In this document: positions 6,367 to 7,703 of the stretch, one piece after another
Position numbering within the stretch: the first letter of the stretch is position 1
Layout: each line of letters begins with the position of its first letter
Source: Bacteroidales bacterium
GTDB taxonomy: Bacteria; Bacteroidota; Bacteroidia; Bacteroidales; UBA3824
Length of the DNA: 7,703 nucleotides
NCBI GenBank assembly: GCA_017530465.1
Contig: JAFXMJ010000413.1
Location: forward strand, 1-7,703
Direction of reading: 5' to 3'
The notes under the pieces: model-generated
What the model was told of the DNA's origin: nothing
Databases searched by the model: none
Seen by the model: only the letters and a program-made list of their open reading frames with translations
Position numbers and translations under genes: made by a program

Positions 6367-7398
6367 ATGAAAAAACTATTAATATATATAATAACAATTA
6401 CAACTCTGATAGCCGCCCGGACGCTCACCGCCGAAGGACAGATTATCCAGTTCTCGCAGTTTTACGCCGCGCCGTTGTACCTCGCGCCGTCGTATGCAGG
6501 GGATTGTTTTGGCAGCAGGGTGTCGCTCAACTACCGCAACCAGTGGCCGGAAGTGGGCACTTTCAATACATACGCCCTCGCATACGACCAGCACCTCCCG
6601 AAGCTTAATAGCGGCGTAGGACTTATGGTACTCAGGGATGAAGCTGGTGATGGCGCACTTGCCCTCACCACCATCGATATCTGTTACTCTTGGGAGACCA
6701 ATATCACCAGGGAATGGATTGTAAAGCCGGGCATTGGCTTCAAATATAACCAGAGGAGCGTCAATTTTGAAAAACTCGTATTCGGCGATATGATTGACGA
6801 GATGGGCGAAGTATCCAACGCCACCAACGAACGCGCACCAATGCCTCGCAAGCCTTACCTTGATATGCAGGTATCGTGCGTCGCCACATCCGACAAGTAT
6901 TTTGGCGGTATTTCTGTTGACCATCTTCTCCGTCCCAAGGCATCGCTCTATGACGACGATACATACCATGAGAATATGAAAGTGACTCTCATTGGTGGCG
7001 CAACCATTTATGTAGGCGCACCGCAGACCGCTACAAAGGGTCGTCAGAGCAAGGCAGATATGCAGCACGTAAGATTCACATTCTTGTACGATTTCACCAA
7101 GCAGGCGGACAACCTCAGCCTCGGCTGCTATTGGCATAAAGATCCCTTCACATTGGGCTGCTGGCTCAGGGGCATCCCGGTAGCCATCCGCGCCGAATCT
7201 TATAGCAATCTCGATGCTCTCACGGTGCTTCTCGGCTACAAAATCTTCAATCTCCACATCGGATACAGCTACGACTTCACGATTGGACACCTCCTCAGCT
7301 CCACAGGTGGCAGCCACGAGCTTTCTGTCCAGTACGAATTCCAGCCCAAGGCTCGTTCCAAGAAACGCCACAGTGTAATCGCCTGTCCGCGTATCTAA
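6367..7398 (+). CDS. Canonical PorP/SprF-family outer-membrane protein
   Basis: The 343-residue protein has an N-terminal signal sequence (about residues 1-24, mature start near QIIQFSQFY). It then carries the classical family signature: FSQFYAAPLYLAPSYAG (29-45), LNYRNQWPEVGTF (54-66), LNSGVGLMVLRDEAGDG (80-96), and the closing GYSYDFTIGHLLSSTGGSHELS (299-320, split GYSYDFTIG and TGGSHELS) before a final YEF strand (323-325). Membrane beta-barrel structure in the outer membrane is expected. SprF assists type IX delivery of the adhesin SprB, and PorP supports P. gingivalis type IX secretion; which role applies here is not shown. It ends SVIACPRI, parallel to the CPAF end of the other family member. 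It lies downstream of an unknown exported protein (84-base gap, no clear promoter in it). Its TAA overlaps the stop codon of a convergent gene. Confidence 0.93.
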   Translation: MKKLLIYIITITTLIAARTLTAEGQIIQFSQFYAAPLYLAPSYAGDCFGSRVSLNYRNQWPEVGTFNTYALAYDQHLPKLNSGVGLMVLRDEAGDGALALTTIDICYSWETNITREWIVKPGIGFKYNQRSVNFEKLVFGDMIDEMGEVSNATNERAPMPRKPYLDMQVSCVATSDKYFGGISVDHLLRPKASLYDDDTYHENMKVTLIGGATIYVGAPQTATKGRQSKADMQHVRFTFLYDFTKQADNLSLGCYWHKDPFTLGCWLRGIPVAIRAESYSNLDALTVLLGYKIFNLHIGYSYDFTIGHLLSSTGGSHELSVQYEFQPKARSKKRHSVIACPRI

Positions 7399-7703
7399 TG
7401 CAGTACGGCTCTTTTTATCAAGAATGGGGCGAGAATATCTTTGAATGGCAATGCGACGTCGGCAGCGACGTAATCCATTTCATACATACCGCAATGACTC
7501 CTGAGACGTCCGCAAAAGCCTGACGACAATTCTCTGTATATCTCTTTGTATTCCAATGGATTGAGTGCAATCTGTCCGCCGTTTTCCATATCTACGAATT
7601 TATAGGGGCGGTTTTCAAAATCGAAGTCGAGTTCGGTCTTCTTGTCCATCACGTGAAATAGGATGACATCGTGCTTGGCGTGCCTTAGATGCTGCAACGC
7701 CGA
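7395..7703 (-). CDS. DUF58-family protein, C-terminal part only
   Basis: The frame is open from the right edge to TAG at 7397-7395, giving the last 102 residues (beginning SALQHLRHAKHDVILFHV). This matches the C-terminal end of the Bacteroidetes DUF58 family: the LRHxKHDVILFHVxDxxxELDF stretch, then ENRPYKFVDMENG, a variable helix, and the ending PFKDILAPFLIKR. DUF58 proteins carry a von Willebrand factor A-like region and are usually next to a MoxR-type AAA+ ATPase, often with Bat-type proteins. That part would lie beyond the right edge. A start at the TTG codon 7697 is not real, because the reading frame and family similarity continue upstream of it. The gene converges on the PorP/SprF gene and shares 4 bases with it, leaving no intergenic terminator. 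Confidence 0.85.
   Translation of the reverse strand, partial: SALQHLRHAKHDVILFHVMDKKTELDFDFENRPYKFVDMENGGQIALNPLEYKEIYRELSSGFCGRLRSHCGMYEMDYVAADVALPFKDILAPFLIKRAVLH

Noticed and set aside
6379..7371. A 330-codon open frame antisense to the canonical PorP/SprF gene
   Set aside because: Same register effect as above; the sense product has unmistakable family motifs along its length.
7456..7471. Inverted repeat ACGTCG, GCAG, CGACGT as a terminator after the PorP/SprF gene
   Set aside because: The stem is only 6 pairs, lies inside the DUF58 coding region, and is not followed by a T run.

Overview
The window looks like chromosomal DNA of a member of the Bacteroidetes, most likely order Bacteroidales. 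Three things point there: a GldJ-type lipoprotein and two PorP/SprF-family outer-membrane proteins (families tied to type IX secretion and gliding), a DUF4105 protein of the Bacteroidetes type, and a well-formed Bacteroidetes promoter (TTTG, 20 bases, TAnnTTTG) in place of an E. coli-style one. No genus can be named from the sequence. No tRNA, rRNA, CRISPR array, transposase or phage gene was found.

Layout. Positions 1-290 (minus) hold the start of a small double-CxxC zinc-ribbon protein cut by the left edge. Positions 331-398 hold its promoter, interlocked with the terminator of the next gene. Positions 453-2998 (minus) are a two-gene unit: a divergent PorP/SprF-like barrel followed 38 bases later by gldJ. 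A short AT-rich spacer (2999-3111) carrying three AATTACA repeats separates this unit from a divergent DUF4105 membrane protein (3112-4272, plus). The stop codon of that gene runs straight into a palindrome and three 23-bp repeat units ending in a T run (4269-4350). Next, on the plus strand, come a 635-residue exported protein of unknown function (4375-6282) and a canonical PorP/SprF protein (6367-7398). The last gene converges with a DUF58-type protein (7395-7703, minus, cut by the right edge), and their stop codons overlap.

How the genes may work together. The porP-like/gldJ pair resembles the porP-porK arrangement of type IX secretion loci: an outer-membrane barrel beside a lipoprotein with a formylglycine-generating-enzyme fold that lacks the catalytic cysteines. 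The second PorP/SprF protein sits behind an unrecognised exported, helix-rich protein. By analogy with other PorP/SprF pairs, the two may form a cell-envelope unit; this is inference from order and spacing only. The DUF4105, zinc-ribbon and DUF58 genes have no clear link to secretion.

Most worth a second look: the unknown exported protein with its PorP partner, the conserved Cys-Pro tail shared by both PorP-like proteins, the terminator/promoter interlock, and the palindromic repeat array touching a stop codon.
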